A stretch of 64,000 nt of DNA from the NCBI RefSeq assembly GCF_009677585.1, contig NZ_WKYV01000007.1, positions 162,379 through 226,378 of the forward strand, in the 5' to 3' direction. The notes beneath the pieces were generated by a model, which did not search any database, was not told the DNA's origin, and saw nothing but the letters and a program-made list of their open reading frames with translations. The position numbers and the translations under genes are program-made. Source of the DNA: Lactonifactor sp. BIOML-A5. GTDB lineage: Bacteria; Bacillota; Clostridia; Lachnospirales; Lachnospiraceae. Positions 16,835-25,442 of the stretch are shown piece by piece. The first letter of the stretch is position 1. Each line of letters opens with the position of its first letter.

Positions 16835-18070
16835 ATGAAGAGAGTAGTAGTGACAGGAATGGGAGCCATTACCCCTCTGGGGCTGAATGTAGAAGAGTTT
16901 TGGACAGGAGTGAAGGCCGGGAAGACTGGATTTGGAGAGATAACAAAGTTTGACGCATCTGAATACAAAGCCCATCTGGCAGCAGAAGTGAAAGGCTTTG
17001 TGGGTAAGGAATACATGGATTTTAAGGCTGCAAAGAGAATGGAACTGTTCTGCCAGTATGCGGTGGCGGCGGCAAAGGAAGCCATTGAACAGTCAGGCTA
17101 TTGTCTTGAGGAGGAAGATCCCTACCGGGTTGGCTGTGCTGTGGGATCGGGGATTGGAAGTCTCCAGGCTATGGAACGGGAACACACAAAGCTCCTGGAA
17201 AAAGGACCGAACCGTGTGAATCCACTTCTGGTTCCCCTGATGATCTCCAATATGGCAGCAGGAAATGTCTCCATTCAGTTTGGGCTGAAGGGGAAAAGCA
17301 TCAATGTGGTAACCGCCTGTGCAACAGGAACCAACAGCATCGGAGAAGCATACCGGACGATCCAGCTGGGAGAGGCTGATATTATGGTAGCCGGAGGCAC
17401 AGAGGCATCGGTGACTCCCATCGGTATCGGCGGATTCGCTGCGCTGACGGCGCTGTCCACATCCACAGATCCGGGACGCTGTTCTATCCCCTTTGACAAA
17501 GAAAGAGATGGTTTCGTTATGGGGGAAGGGGCAGGTGTCGTAGTCCTGGAGGAACTGGAGCATGCAAAGGCCAGAGGCGCTGGAATACTGGCAGAAGTGG
17601 CCGGATATGGTACTACCAGTGACGCCTACCACATCACATCTCCTGCAGAAGACGGAGAAGGCGCGGCCAGAGCCATGGAACATGCCATCCGGGAGGCAGG
17701 AATCGCTCCTGAGGATGTGCCGTATATTAACGCCCACGGCACGAGCACCCATCACAATGACTTGTTTGAGACAAGGGCAATTAAGAAACTGTTTCAGGAG
17801 CACGCTAAAAATCTAAAGGTGAATTCTACCAAATCCATGATTGGACACCTGCTGGGGGCCGCCGGAGCAGTGGAATTTATCACCTGTGTAAAATCCATAC
17901 AGGACAGCTATGTCCATGAAACCGTGGGATACCAGGTACCGGATGAAGAATGTGACCTTGATTATGTGACAGGGCATGGAATTGAGATGGATGTGCCATA
18001 TGCCCTTACCAATTCCCTGGGATTTGGCGGACACAACGCCAGTCTGCTGGTGAAAAAGTACACAGAATAG
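16835..18070 (+). CDS. fabF: 3-oxoacyl-ACP synthase II
   Basis: A 411-residue condensing enzyme. The Cys-His-His triad of the FabF/FabB type is clear: Cys162 in TACATGTN, His301 in NAHGTSTHHND, and His338 in IGHLLGAAGAV. The GFGGHN tail motif is also present. It extends acyl-ACP with malonyl-ACP. AGGAGG lies nine bases upstream of the ATG. As fabH is missing from this cluster, initiation must be provided by a gene elsewhere. Confidence 0.96.
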   Translation: MKRVVVTGMGAITPLGLNVEEFWTGVKAGKTGFGEITKFDASEYKAHLAAEVKGFVGKEYMDFKAAKRMELFCQYAVAAAKEAIEQSGYCLEEEDPYRVGCAVGSGIGSLQAMEREHTKLLEKGPNRVNPLLVPLMISNMAAGNVSIQFGLKGKSINVVTACATGTNSIGEAYRTIQLGEADIMVAGGTEASVTPIGIGGFAALTALSTSTDPGRCSIPFDKERDGFVMGEGAGVVVLEELEHAKARGAGILAEVAGYGTTSDAYHITSPAEDGEGAARAMEHAIREAGIAPEDVPYINAHGTSTHHNDLFETRAIKKLFQEHAKNLKVNSTKSMIGHLLGAAGAVEFITCVKSIQDSYVHETVGYQVPDEECDLDYVTGHGIEMDVPYALTNSLGFGGHNASLLVKKYTE

Positions 18071-18082
18071 GAGGGTATGAGA

Positions 18083-18532
18083 ATGGAATTTGATAAGATT
18101 ATTACATTAATCCGTACCGTCAGTGATTCCTCACTGACACAGTTTCAAATGGAAGATAAGGATTTGAAAATATCCATGAAAACGAATAAGCAGCCGAAAT
18201 TTGCTGCTGTGCCGGCTGTTCTGGACACTGTGCCGGCGGCACAGAATGTGTCTGACGTTTCTGTAAAGATAGAGGAAGAGGGGCAGGAGATTCTTTCAGG
18301 CAAAGTTGTAAAAGCCCCTCTGGTAGGTACCTTTTATAACGCGGCTTCTCCGGATGCAGGTCCTTTTGTCCATGTGGGAGATACGGTAAAAAAGGGACAG
18401 GTGCTTGGAATTGTAGAAGCCATGAAGCTGATGAATGAAATTGAATCAGAATATGACGGCGTGGTAGAGCAGGTTTTAGCAGAAAATGAACAGGTAGTAG
18501 AATACGGACAGCTGCTGTTCGTGATTAGATAG
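18083..18532 (+). CDS. accB: biotin carboxyl carrier protein of acetyl-CoA carboxylase
   Basis: A 149-residue BCCP. The C-terminal biotinyl domain has the VEAMKLMNEI motif with biotinylated Lys115. It is preceded by a flexible Ala/Pro/Val-rich linker and an N-terminal helical region. ATG 18083 is chosen over 18077 because AGGAGGG then has seven bases of spacing. It carries CO2 from biotin carboxylase (accC) to the carboxyltransferase (accDA), all in this operon. Confidence 0.95.
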   Translation: MEFDKIITLIRTVSDSSLTQFQMEDKDLKISMKTNKQPKFAAVPAVLDTVPAAQNVSDVSVKIEEEGQEILSGKVVKAPLVGTFYNAASPDAGPFVHVGDTVKKGQVLGIVEAMKLMNEIESEYDGVVEQVLAENEQVVEYGQLLFVIR

Positions 18533-18544
18533 GGGGAGATGCCA

Positions 18545-18973
18545 ATGGAACTGGGGACCAAGGAGATTATGGAGATTATACCTCACAGACAGCCATTTTT
18601 ACTGATAGACACCGTACAGGAGCTGGAGCCTGGAGTGAGGGCAAAAGGAACAAAATGTGTCAGCTTTAATGAGCCTTACTTTGCCGGACATTTTCCGGGA
18701 CAGCCGGTGATGCCCGGTGTCCTGGAGATTGAAGCGCTGGCCCAGCTTGGGGCGGTGGCTATTTTAAGCAAGCCAGAGTTCAAGGGCAAAACTGCATTTT
18801 TTGCTTCTATTAAATCGGCAAAATTCAAAGAAAAAGTGCTGCCGGGGGATGTATTGACCCTGGAGATTGAGATCATAAAGCAAAAAGGTCCCATCGGCGT
18901 AGGGGCTGCAAAGGCCACCAACCAAAAAGGGAAGATTACAGCGGTTGCAGAGCTTACCTTTGCAATCAGTTAG
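18545..18973 (+). CDS. fabZ: 3-hydroxyacyl-ACP dehydratase
   Basis: A 142-residue hot-dog fold dehydratase. The motifs IIPHRQPFLLID and GHFPGQPVMPGVLEIEALAQ are diagnostic, with catalytic His49 and Glu63. It removes water from 3-hydroxyacyl-ACP. The start at 18545 is set by a GGGGAG site. It is embedded between accB and accC, an order common in Clostridia. Confidence 0.95.
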   Translation: MELGTKEIMEIIPHRQPFLLIDTVQELEPGVRAKGTKCVSFNEPYFAGHFPGQPVMPGVLEIEALAQLGAVAILSKPEFKGKTAFFASIKSAKFKEKVLPGDVLTLEIEIIKQKGPIGVGAAKATNQKGKITAVAELTFAIS

Positions 18974-18981
18974 GAGTTTGT

Positions 18982-20322
18982 ATGTTTCAGAAAATATTAA
19001 TTGCCAACCGGGGAGAGATTGCCGTAAGGATTATCAGAGCCTGCAGAGAATTGGGAATACAAACGGTGGCGGTCTATTCAGAGGCTGACAGGGATGCCCT
19101 GCATACACAGCTTGCAGATGAGGCCGTATGCATTGGTCCGGCCCAGGCCTCAGAAAGTTATCTGAACATGGAAAGAATCCTGAGCGCTACCATTGCTACC
19201 AAGGCAGAAGCTATTCATCCGGGATTTGGCTTCTTATCGGAGAACAGTAAGTTTGTAGAAATGTGTGAAAAATGCAATGTAGCATTTATCGGACCCTCTG
19301 CAACCCTGATTAATAAAATGGGCAATAAGTCTGAGGCCAGGAGAACTATGATGGAGGCCGGTGTGCCGGTGGTGCCGGGGACCAGAGAGCCTGTATACAC
19401 CCTGGAAGCTGCCCTGGAAGCTGCAAGGCAGATTGGCTATCCTGTTATGATCAAGGCCTCCTCCGGAGGAGGAGGCAAGGGAATGCGTATTGCAGAATCA
19501 GAGGAAGAGTTCCCGGATAATTTTAATACGGCCCAGAGAGAATCTATCAATGCCTTTGGAGACGATACTATGTATCTGGAGCGGTATGTGGGAAGGCCAA
19601 GACATATAGAGGTGCAGATTATCGCAGACAAATTTGGAAATGTGGTGCAGCTTGGAGAAAGAGACTGTTCCGTTCAGAGGCGGCATCAGAAGCTGATTGA
19701 GGAGTCCCCCTCCTGTGCAATAACCCCCAGCCAGAGAGAAGAGATAGGCAGGACCGCCGTCCTGGCTGCCAGAGCAGTCGGGTATGAGAATGCAGGTACC
19801 ATAGAATTCCTTTTGGACAGAACAGGTGAATTCTTTTTTATGGAAATGAATACGAGAATCCAGGTAGAGCATCCGGTGACAGAATTTGTCTCAGGGGTTG
19901 ATCTTATAAAAGAGCAGATTTCCATCGCTGCAGGTCTGCCTTTAAGCGTCAGGCAGGAGGACATCTCTCTGCGGGGGCATGCTATAGAGTGCAGAATCAA
20001 TGCAGAAGATCCGACCAGAAATTTTATGCCCTGTCCGGGTACCATAGAAAACCTTCACGTGCCCGGGGGTAACGGGGTGCGAATTGACACTGCCGTATAT
20101 ACGGGGTATGCCATTCCTCCGAATTACGACTCTATGATCATGAAAGTGATTGTATATGACAAAGACAGAGAGTCCGCCATTGCCAAGATGCGCAGTACTC
20201 TGGGAGAGGTTATCATAGAAGGACTCAGCACGAATCTGGATTTTCAGTATGATATTCTGAACCAGGAGGACTTTATAACAGGGAATGTGACGACTCATTT
20301 TATCCAGGAGCATTACGAGTAA
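18982..20322 (+). CDS. accC: biotin carboxylase subunit of acetyl-CoA carboxylase
   Basis: A 446-residue ATP-grasp biotin carboxylase. The opening FQKILIANRGEIAVRI, the glycine-rich ATP loop SSGGGGKGMRIA, the ERDCSVQRRHQKLIEE stretch and the EMNTRIQVEHPVTE motif are all conserved. It carboxylates biotin on AccB using ATP and bicarbonate. AGGAGTTTGT precedes the ATG, nine bases after fabZ. The usual length is about 445-450 residues, so it is full-length. Confidence 0.97.
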   Translation: MFQKILIANRGEIAVRIIRACRELGIQTVAVYSEADRDALHTQLADEAVCIGPAQASESYLNMERILSATIATKAEAIHPGFGFLSENSKFVEMCEKCNVAFIGPSATLINKMGNKSEARRTMMEAGVPVVPGTREPVYTLEAALEAARQIGYPVMIKASSGGGGKGMRIAESEEEFPDNFNTAQRESINAFGDDTMYLERYVGRPRHIEVQIIADKFGNVVQLGERDCSVQRRHQKLIEESPSCAITPSQREEIGRTAVLAARAVGYENAGTIEFLLDRTGEFFFMEMNTRIQVEHPVTEFVSGVDLIKEQISIAAGLPLSVRQEDISLRGHAIECRINAEDPTRNFMPCPGTIENLHVPGGNGVRIDTAVYTGYAIPPNYDSMIMKVIVYDKDRESAIAKMRSTLGEVIIEGLSTNLDFQYDILNQEDFITGNVTTHFIQEHYE

Positions 20323-20334
20323 GGAGTGTAAAAA

Positions 20335-22068
20335 ATGGCCCGTTTAAAAGAATTATTCAAAAAAAGCAATTATATTACACTGTCGGGAACCAGGGAGGAA
20401 CCCTCTTCCCCCTCTGTTCCGGAAGGACTCTGGATGAAGTGTCCCAAATGCAAAGAGGTAATATATAAGGAAGATGTGGTGAAGAATCACTATGTATGCC
20501 CAAAATGCCAGGGATATTTCCGCATGAAGGCAAAGACCAGGATTAAGATGATTGTGGATAAAGGTACTTTTGAGGAATGGTTTGCCGGGATGCCAGTGTC
20601 GAATCCTCTCGATTATCCTGATTATGAGGAGAAGATTGCGCAGGTGCAGGAAAAGACACATCTGGACGAGGCGGTACGAATCGGGAAAGCCAAGATCGAA
20701 GGGGAATCTGTGGTGATCGGTGTCTGTGACGCAAGATTTTTAATGGGAAGCATGGGATATGTGGTAGGAGAAAAGATCACCAGTTCCATTGAGCGGGCAA
20801 CAGAGGAAAAGCTTCCCGTAATTCTTTACTGCTGCTCCGGAGGTGCAAGAATGCAGGAGGGAATGGTGTCCCTTATGCAGATGGCGAAGACATCAGCGGC
20901 AATCAAACGACACAGCCTGGCAGGGCTGCTCTACCTGCCTGTACTGACAGATCCCACCACAGGGGGAGTTACCGCCAGCTTTGCTATGCTGGGAGACATT
21001 ATTCTGGCAGAACCCGGTGCGCTCATCGGCTTTGCCGGTCCCAGAGTGATACAGCAGACCATTGGACAGAAACTGCCGGAGGGATTTCAGAGGGCAGAAT
21101 TTCTGGTAGAGCATGGGATAATAGACGGTATAGTGACCAGAGAGAAACAGAAAAGTACCCTTCTGGGGCTGGTGCGTCTGCACAAGAGAAACAGGTCTTA
21201 TACACAGTTCAGTCGGACTCCTCTTTCCGAAATACAGGAAAAAAGTTCGGAAAAGAAGCAGGGAAAGCACAGAGACGGAGGAAAAGAGATTGGAGCCTGG
21301 GAGCGGGTTCAGATTGCAAGAGACGCCGGGCGGCCTTCCAGTCTGGATTATATACATGCAGTCTTTGATGAATTCCTGGAGCTTCACGGAGACCGGGCAT
21401 TTCGGGATGACGGAGCCATTGTAGGCGGTCTGGGACTTCTGGACGGCCAGCCGGTTACTGTCATTGGAGTGCAGAAGGGAAAAAAAACAAAGGATAATAT
21501 CCGCTGCAACTTCGGTATGCCCTCCCCCGAGGGATACCGGAAAGCGCTGCGTCTGATGAAGCAGGCAGAGAAATTTAACCGTCCGGTTATTAATTTTATA
21601 GATACACCGGGCGCGTTCTGCGGAATCGAAGCAGAAGAAAGGGGACAGGGGGAAGCGATAGCCAGAAATCTTATGGAGATGTCTGATTTAAAGGTTCCCG
21701 TTCTGAGTATTGTGATCGGGGAGGGAGGAAGCGGAGGGGCGCTGGCCCTGGCTGTGGCAAATGAAGTCTGGATGATGGAAAATGCCACGTATTCCATTTT
21801 GTCACCGGAAGGGTTTGCCTCTATCCTATGGAAAGACAGCAAGATGGCGCCGGAGGCCTCAGAGGTTATGAAGATAACAGCCTCAGACCTTTACCATCTG
21901 CGGATCATTGAGCGTATTATCACGGAACCAGTCCCCGCCAGCCTTGACAATCTGGGAGAGATCGCAGAGGAACTGAAAAAAGAGATGAAATCCTTCCTTT
22001 GCCGGATGGATAAGAAGAATCCCGAGGAGATAGCCGCACTGCGCTATGAAAGGTTTAGGAGGATGTAA
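20335..22068 (+). CDS. accDA: acetyl-CoA carboxylase carboxyltransferase, fused beta-alpha (AccD-AccA)
   Basis: One 577-residue frame carries both carboxyltransferase subunits. Residues about 1-285 are AccD-like, with the four-Cys zinc ribbon (CPKC at about 36-39, CPKC at 56-59) and [20 protein letters not shown] Lys/Glu-rich linker of roughly 25-30 residues follows, then from about residue 320 to the end an AccA-like part with [24 protein letters not shown] and [11 protein letters not shown] see no stop, frameshift or internal ribosome site at the junction, so a fusion seems genuine. Separate accD and accA genes are usual in Firmicutes; fused forms are known in some Clostridia. Confidence 0.93.
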   Translation: MARLKELFKKSNYITLSGTREEPSSPSVPEGLWMKCPKCKEVIYKEDVVKNHYVCPKCQGYFRMKAKTRIKMIVDKGTFEEWFAGMPVSNPLDYPDYEEKIAQVQEKTHLDEAVRIGKAKIEGESVVIGVCDARFLMGSMGYVVGEKITSSIERATEEKLPVILYCCSGGARMQEGMVSLMQMAKTSAAIKRHSLAGLLYLPVLTDPTTGGVTASFAMLGDIILAEPGALIGFAGPRVIQQTIGQKLPEGFQRAEFLVEHGIIDGIVTREKQKSTLLGLVRLHKRNRSYTQFSRTPLSEIQEKSSEKKQGKHRDGGKEIGAWERVQIARDAGRPSSLDYIHAVFDEFLELHGDRAFRDDGAIVGGLGLLDGQPVTVIGVQKGKKTKDNIRCNFGMPSPEGYRKALRLMKQAEKFNRPVINFIDTPGAFCGIEAEERGQGEAIARNLMEMSDLKVPVLSIVIGEGGSGGALALAVANEVWMMENATYSILSPEGFASILWKDSKMAPEASEVMKITASDLYHLRIIERIITEPVPASLDNLGEIAEELKKEMKSFLCRMDKKNPEEIAALRYERFRRM

Positions 22069-23121
22069 ATGGACAGAAAACCCTTAAAAATAGGAGAACT
22101 TACGGCCCGCATTCCAGTGATTCAGGGAGGAATGGGCGTCGGTGTCAGCCTGGGAGGCCTGGCAGGAAGCGTAGCGGCAGCCGGCGGCGTGGGTGTAATA
22201 TCCACAGCACAGATTGGGTGGAGAGAGGAAGATTTTAAGAAAAATCCTATGGATGCAAATTTCCGGGCTGTAAAAAAGGAAATTGCAAAAGCAAGAGAAT
22301 TGGCTCAGGGGGGGATTATCGGAGTAAATATTATGGTAGCCACCCAGCACTATCAGGACTATGTAAAAACAGCGGTGTCTGCAGGTATTGATTTGATTAT
22401 CTCAGGGGCCGGCCTGCCCATTGATCTCCCAAGGATGGTGGAGAATACTAAGACAAAGATAGCGCCTATTGTATCATCCCTGAAATCACTGCATGTGATC
22501 TGCAAAATGTGGGACAGGAAATATCACAGGGCCCCGGACCTGGTTGTCATAGAGGGGCCGAAAGCAGGGGGACATCTGGGATTCACAAAGGAAGAGCTCT
22601 CGGATATGGAAGCACTGGACTATGATTCTGTCATCCGATCCATTATCCGTCAGACCAAAGAATATGAAGAGAAGTTTGGGAAAGAGATCCCCGTAGTGGT
22701 AGCAGGAGGCATCTTTGACCGAGAGGATATGGATCATGCGCTCAGTCTCGGTGCGGACGGGGTACAGATGGGCACCCGATTCGTCACCACCTATGAGTGC
22801 GATGCCAGTCCCGCATACAAGCAGGCTTATCTTGAGGCAGAAAAAGAAGACATCTGTATCGTACAGAGCCCTGTGGGCATGCCGGGAAGAGCGATAAAAA
22901 ATGCGTTTATGGAACGGGTGCAGGCGGAAAGACAGCCGATCCCATATTGTTATCACTGCATCACTACCTGCAGACCAAAAGAAATTCCATACTGCATCAC
23001 GGACGCCCTGGTTCAGGCGGTAGAGGGGAATGTGGACAATGGATTGCTGTTCTGCGGAGCCAATGCTTACCGCTGTAGAAGGCTGGAACATGTGAAGGAT
23101 ATTTTCCAGGAACTGGCTTAA
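22069..23121 (+). CDS. fabK: FabK-type enoyl-ACP reductase / nitronate monooxygenase family flavoprotein
   Basis: A 350-residue FMN-binding TIM-barrel protein, starting directly after the accDA stop behind AGGAGG. Motifs of the FabK/NMO family are present: PVIQGGMGVGVS, the GVNIMVA strand, GPKAGGHLG, PVVVAGGI and GADGVQMGTRFV. It is the last gene of the fatty-acid operon and no fabI or fabL is present, which supports enoyl-ACP reductase. However, it is somewhat longer than typical FabK (about 310-320), has a Cys-rich segment (CYHCITTC), and is not in the usual fabK position near acpP. It could be a paralogue with another substrate. Confidence 0.75.
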   Translation: MDRKPLKIGELTARIPVIQGGMGVGVSLGGLAGSVAAAGGVGVISTAQIGWREEDFKKNPMDANFRAVKKEIAKARELAQGGIIGVNIMVATQHYQDYVKTAVSAGIDLIISGAGLPIDLPRMVENTKTKIAPIVSSLKSLHVICKMWDRKYHRAPDLVVIEGPKAGGHLGFTKEELSDMEALDYDSVIRSIIRQTKEYEEKFGKEIPVVVAGGIFDREDMDHALSLGADGVQMGTRFVTTYECDASPAYKQAYLEAEKEDICIVQSPVGMPGRAIKNAFMERVQAERQPIPYCYHCITTCRPKEIPYCITDALVQAVEGNVDNGLLFCGANAYRCRRLEHVKDIFQELA

Positions 23122-23128
23122 CTGATGC

Positions 23129-23157
23129 TTGAAAAAAAATAGCACTTAGGGTATAAT
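23129..23157 (+). promoter_or_regulatory. strong sigma-A promoter
   Basis: TTGAAA (23129-23134) and a perfect TATAAT (23152-23157) are 17 bases apart. Transcription would start near 23164, only a few bases before the terminator hairpin at 23169. Confidence 0.8.
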
Positions 23158-23168
23158 ATGTCTGCAAT

Positions 23169-23200
23169 GGGGTACTGGTTCATACCATGTACCCTTTTTT
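23169..23200 (+). terminator. intrinsic terminator just downstream of a promoter
   Basis: GGGTAC-TGGT-TCAT-ACCA-T-GTACCC forms a stem with one bulged T, followed by TTTTTT. It can end the fatty-acid operon, but also sits immediately after a consensus promoter, so it would cut transcripts from that promoter to about 35 bases. Confidence 0.85.
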
Positions 23201-23239
23201 GAGGAAAAAGATAACAGCAATAAAAAGAGGGGCGATAGA

Positions 23240-23965
23240 ATGAATTTGGATAGTATTCGGAATGTTTTGGATGAAAGTAGAAATGTAGTATGTCTGGAGG
23301 GAATCACAATATGTGAGGACTGCGGCTGTATGAATTACCGAAGCGACAGCAGTGCCTATGCAATCGAAGAAAAGTACGGTTATTCCCCGGATGAAATGTT
23401 CAGCTCTGTGTTTTATACTACCCGCACCAAGCAGTTTTTTGATTTCTATCGCAACGAAATACTGGCAAGCCCGGGAACGCCGGGGGAGGGGCTTAAGACG
23501 CTGGCCCGCATGGAAGAGGACGGCAAACTGAATGCAATTGTTACCAGAGAGATATTTTCTCTGGCAAAGAGGGCAGGATGTAAAAATGTCATCGAATTCC
23601 ACGGGAATATATACAGCAATAAATGCCCCCACTGCGGTCAGGTTTTTCCCTTTGAGTATATGCTGAAAAGCAGAGACATCCCCATGTGCCATAAATGTAA
23701 TGTACCGGTCAGACCTCAAGTAAGGCTGGTGGGGGAGATGGTAGATAATTATCTGATTTCCAGAGCGGCAGATGAGATCCGCAAGGCAGATACCCTTCTG
23801 GTTATCGGTTCTACCCTTCATTCCTACCTGTGTCAGACCTGTTTGAAGTACTTTATGGGAGAAAAGCTGATTCTGATTAACAGGGAACCCCATTTCAGCG
23901 ATGCCAATGCTGATTTCGTTTATCACGGCAGTCCGGACGAGATCCTGCCGAAGATCTATCATTAA
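23240..23965 (+). CDS. atypical Sir2-like protein
   Basis: A 241-residue protein with the Sir2 layout: an N-terminal strand and loop ([19 protein letters not shown]) in the place of the usual GAGIS...GIPDFR, an FYR motif, the FHGN segment with a His at the catalytic position, a four-Cys zinc site (CPHC and CHKC), GEMV, and IGSTLHSY. The usual TQNID motif, whose Asn and Asp handle NAD ribose, reads TREIF. NAD-dependent deacylase activity is therefore doubtful; it may bind NAD or ADP-ribose without classical catalysis. It precedes gltX by 25 bases, so both may share a transcript. Confidence 0.75.
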   Translation: MNLDSIRNVLDESRNVVCLEGITICEDCGCMNYRSDSSAYAIEEKYGYSPDEMFSSVFYTTRTKQFFDFYRNEILASPGTPGEGLKTLARMEEDGKLNAIVTREIFSLAKRAGCKNVIEFHGNIYSNKCPHCGQVFPFEYMLKSRDIPMCHKCNVPVRPQVRLVGEMVDNYLISRAADEIRKADTLLVIGSTLHSYLCQTCLKYFMGEKLILINREPHFSDANADFVYHGSPDEILPKIYH

Positions 23966-23990
23966 ATATAAAAGAACCAGGAGAATCACG

Positions 23991-25442
23991 ATGAGTACAG
24001 TAAAAACAAGATTTGCCCCAAGTCCTACAGGGAGAATGCACGTAGGAAATTTAAGGACGGCTTTATATGCCTATCTGATTGCAAAACACGAGAACGGCAG
24101 CTTTATGCTGAGAATCGAAGACACGGATCAGGAACGCTTTGTGGAAGGTGCTCTGGAGATAATCTACCACACCCTGGAAGAGACGGGCCTGCTCCACGAT
24201 GAAGGACCGGATAAAGATGGGGGAGTGGGTCCTTATGTCCAGAGTGAGAGAAATGCTCTGGGGATTTATAAAAAATATGCAGAGCAGCTGATTGCGCAGG
24301 GGGATGCCTATTACTGCTTCTGCGATAAAGAACGCCTGGAATCCCTTCGGACAAATGTGGCAGGCAAAGAGATCGCCATGTATGACAAGCACTGTCTCTC
24401 TCTCACGAAAGAGGAGATAGAAGAAAAGCTGAAGACTGGAGTTCCCTACGTCATCCGCTTCAATATGCCCTCCGAAGGCACTACAACCTTCCGGGATGAT
24501 ATCTACGGGGAAATCACTGTGCCCAATGAGGAACTAGACGATCTGATTCTGATGAAATCTGATGGATACCCTACCTATAATTTCGCAAATGTAGTGGATG
24601 ATCACCTGATGGGAATCACTCATGTGGTTAGAGGCAATGAATATCTCTCCTCTGCCCCAAAATACAACAGAATCTACGAAGCCTTCGGATGGGAGATCCC
24701 CACCTATGTGCACTGCCCTTTGATTACCAACGAGGAACATAAAAAGCTGAGTAAGCGGTCCGGACACTCATCCTATGAGGATCTCATCGATCAGGGGTTT
24801 GTGACAGAGGCTATTGTCAATTACGTTGCGCTTCTGGGATGGAGCCCGGAGGAGAACCGGGAGATTTATTCCCTGGAGGAACTGGTGCAGGTCTTTGACT
24901 ATCATCATATGAGCAAATCACCGGCTGTGTTTGATATTGTCAAATTGAAATGGATGAACGGGGAATACATTAAAGCCATGGAGTTTGACCAGTTTTATGA
25001 GAGAGCACTTCCTTTTATTCAGAAAACTCTGAGCCGGAAGGTAGATCTTAAAAAAGTAGCTGAGATGGTGAAAACAAGGATAGAGGTATTCCCGGAAATT
25101 CCGGAATTAATCGATTTTGTGGAAGATGTTCTGGAATATGACACAGAGATGTACCGCCATAAAAAAATGAAGACAACTCCAGAATCCTCCCTTAGTCTGC
25201 TGCAAGAAGTATTCCCTGTGCTGGAGGCACAAGATGATTACAGCAATGACGCACTCTATGAGATTTTGTGCGGATTTGCAAAGGAAAAAGGATACAAAAA
25301 TGGCTATGTGCTGTGGCCTGTCCGCACAGCCCTCTCCGGAAAACAGATGACACCCGCCGGGGCGACAGAGATTCTGGAACTGCTGGGCAAAGAGGAATCT
25401 ATCCGCAGGATTCAGGCTGCAATTGTAAAATTAGGTGCTTAA
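23991..25442 (+). CDS. gltX: glutamyl-tRNA synthetase
   Basis: A 483-residue class I aminoacyl-tRNA synthetase. The [15 protein letters not shown] start contains the HIGH-type motif (MHVG), and [10 protein letters not shown] is the KMSKS loop. ATG 23991 follows CAGGAGA; an in-frame start at 23901 inside the Sir2-like gene is not credible. It charges tRNA-Glu; in species without GlnRS it also makes Glu-tRNA-Gln. I see no T-box leader. The stop codon overlaps the start of the helicase gene. Confidence 0.96.
   Translation: MSTVKTRFAPSPTGRMHVGNLRTALYAYLIAKHENGSFMLRIEDTDQERFVEGALEIIYHTLEETGLLHDEGPDKDGGVGPYVQSERNALGIYKKYAEQLIAQGDAYYCFCDKERLESLRTNVAGKEIAMYDKHCLSLTKEEIEEKLKTGVPYVIRFNMPSEGTTTFRDDIYGEITVPNEELDDLILMKSDGYPTYNFANVVDDHLMGITHVVRGNEYLSSAPKYNRIYEAFGWEIPTYVHCPLITNEEHKKLSKRSGHSSYEDLIDQGFVTEAIVNYVALLGWSPEENREIYSLEELVQVFDYHHMSKSPAVFDIVKLKWMNGEYIKAMEFDQFYERALPFIQKTLSRKVDLKKVAEMVKTRIEVFPEIPELIDFVEDVLEYDTEMYRHKKMKTTPESSLSLLQEVFPVLEAQDDYSNDALYEILCGFAKEKGYKNGYVLWPVRTALSGKQMTPAGATEILELLGKEESIRRIQAAIVKLGA

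Noticed and set aside
23240..23990. A T-box leader before gltX.
   Set aside because: No T-box sequence or specifier stem is visible; the gene follows the Sir2-like gene after only 25 bases.
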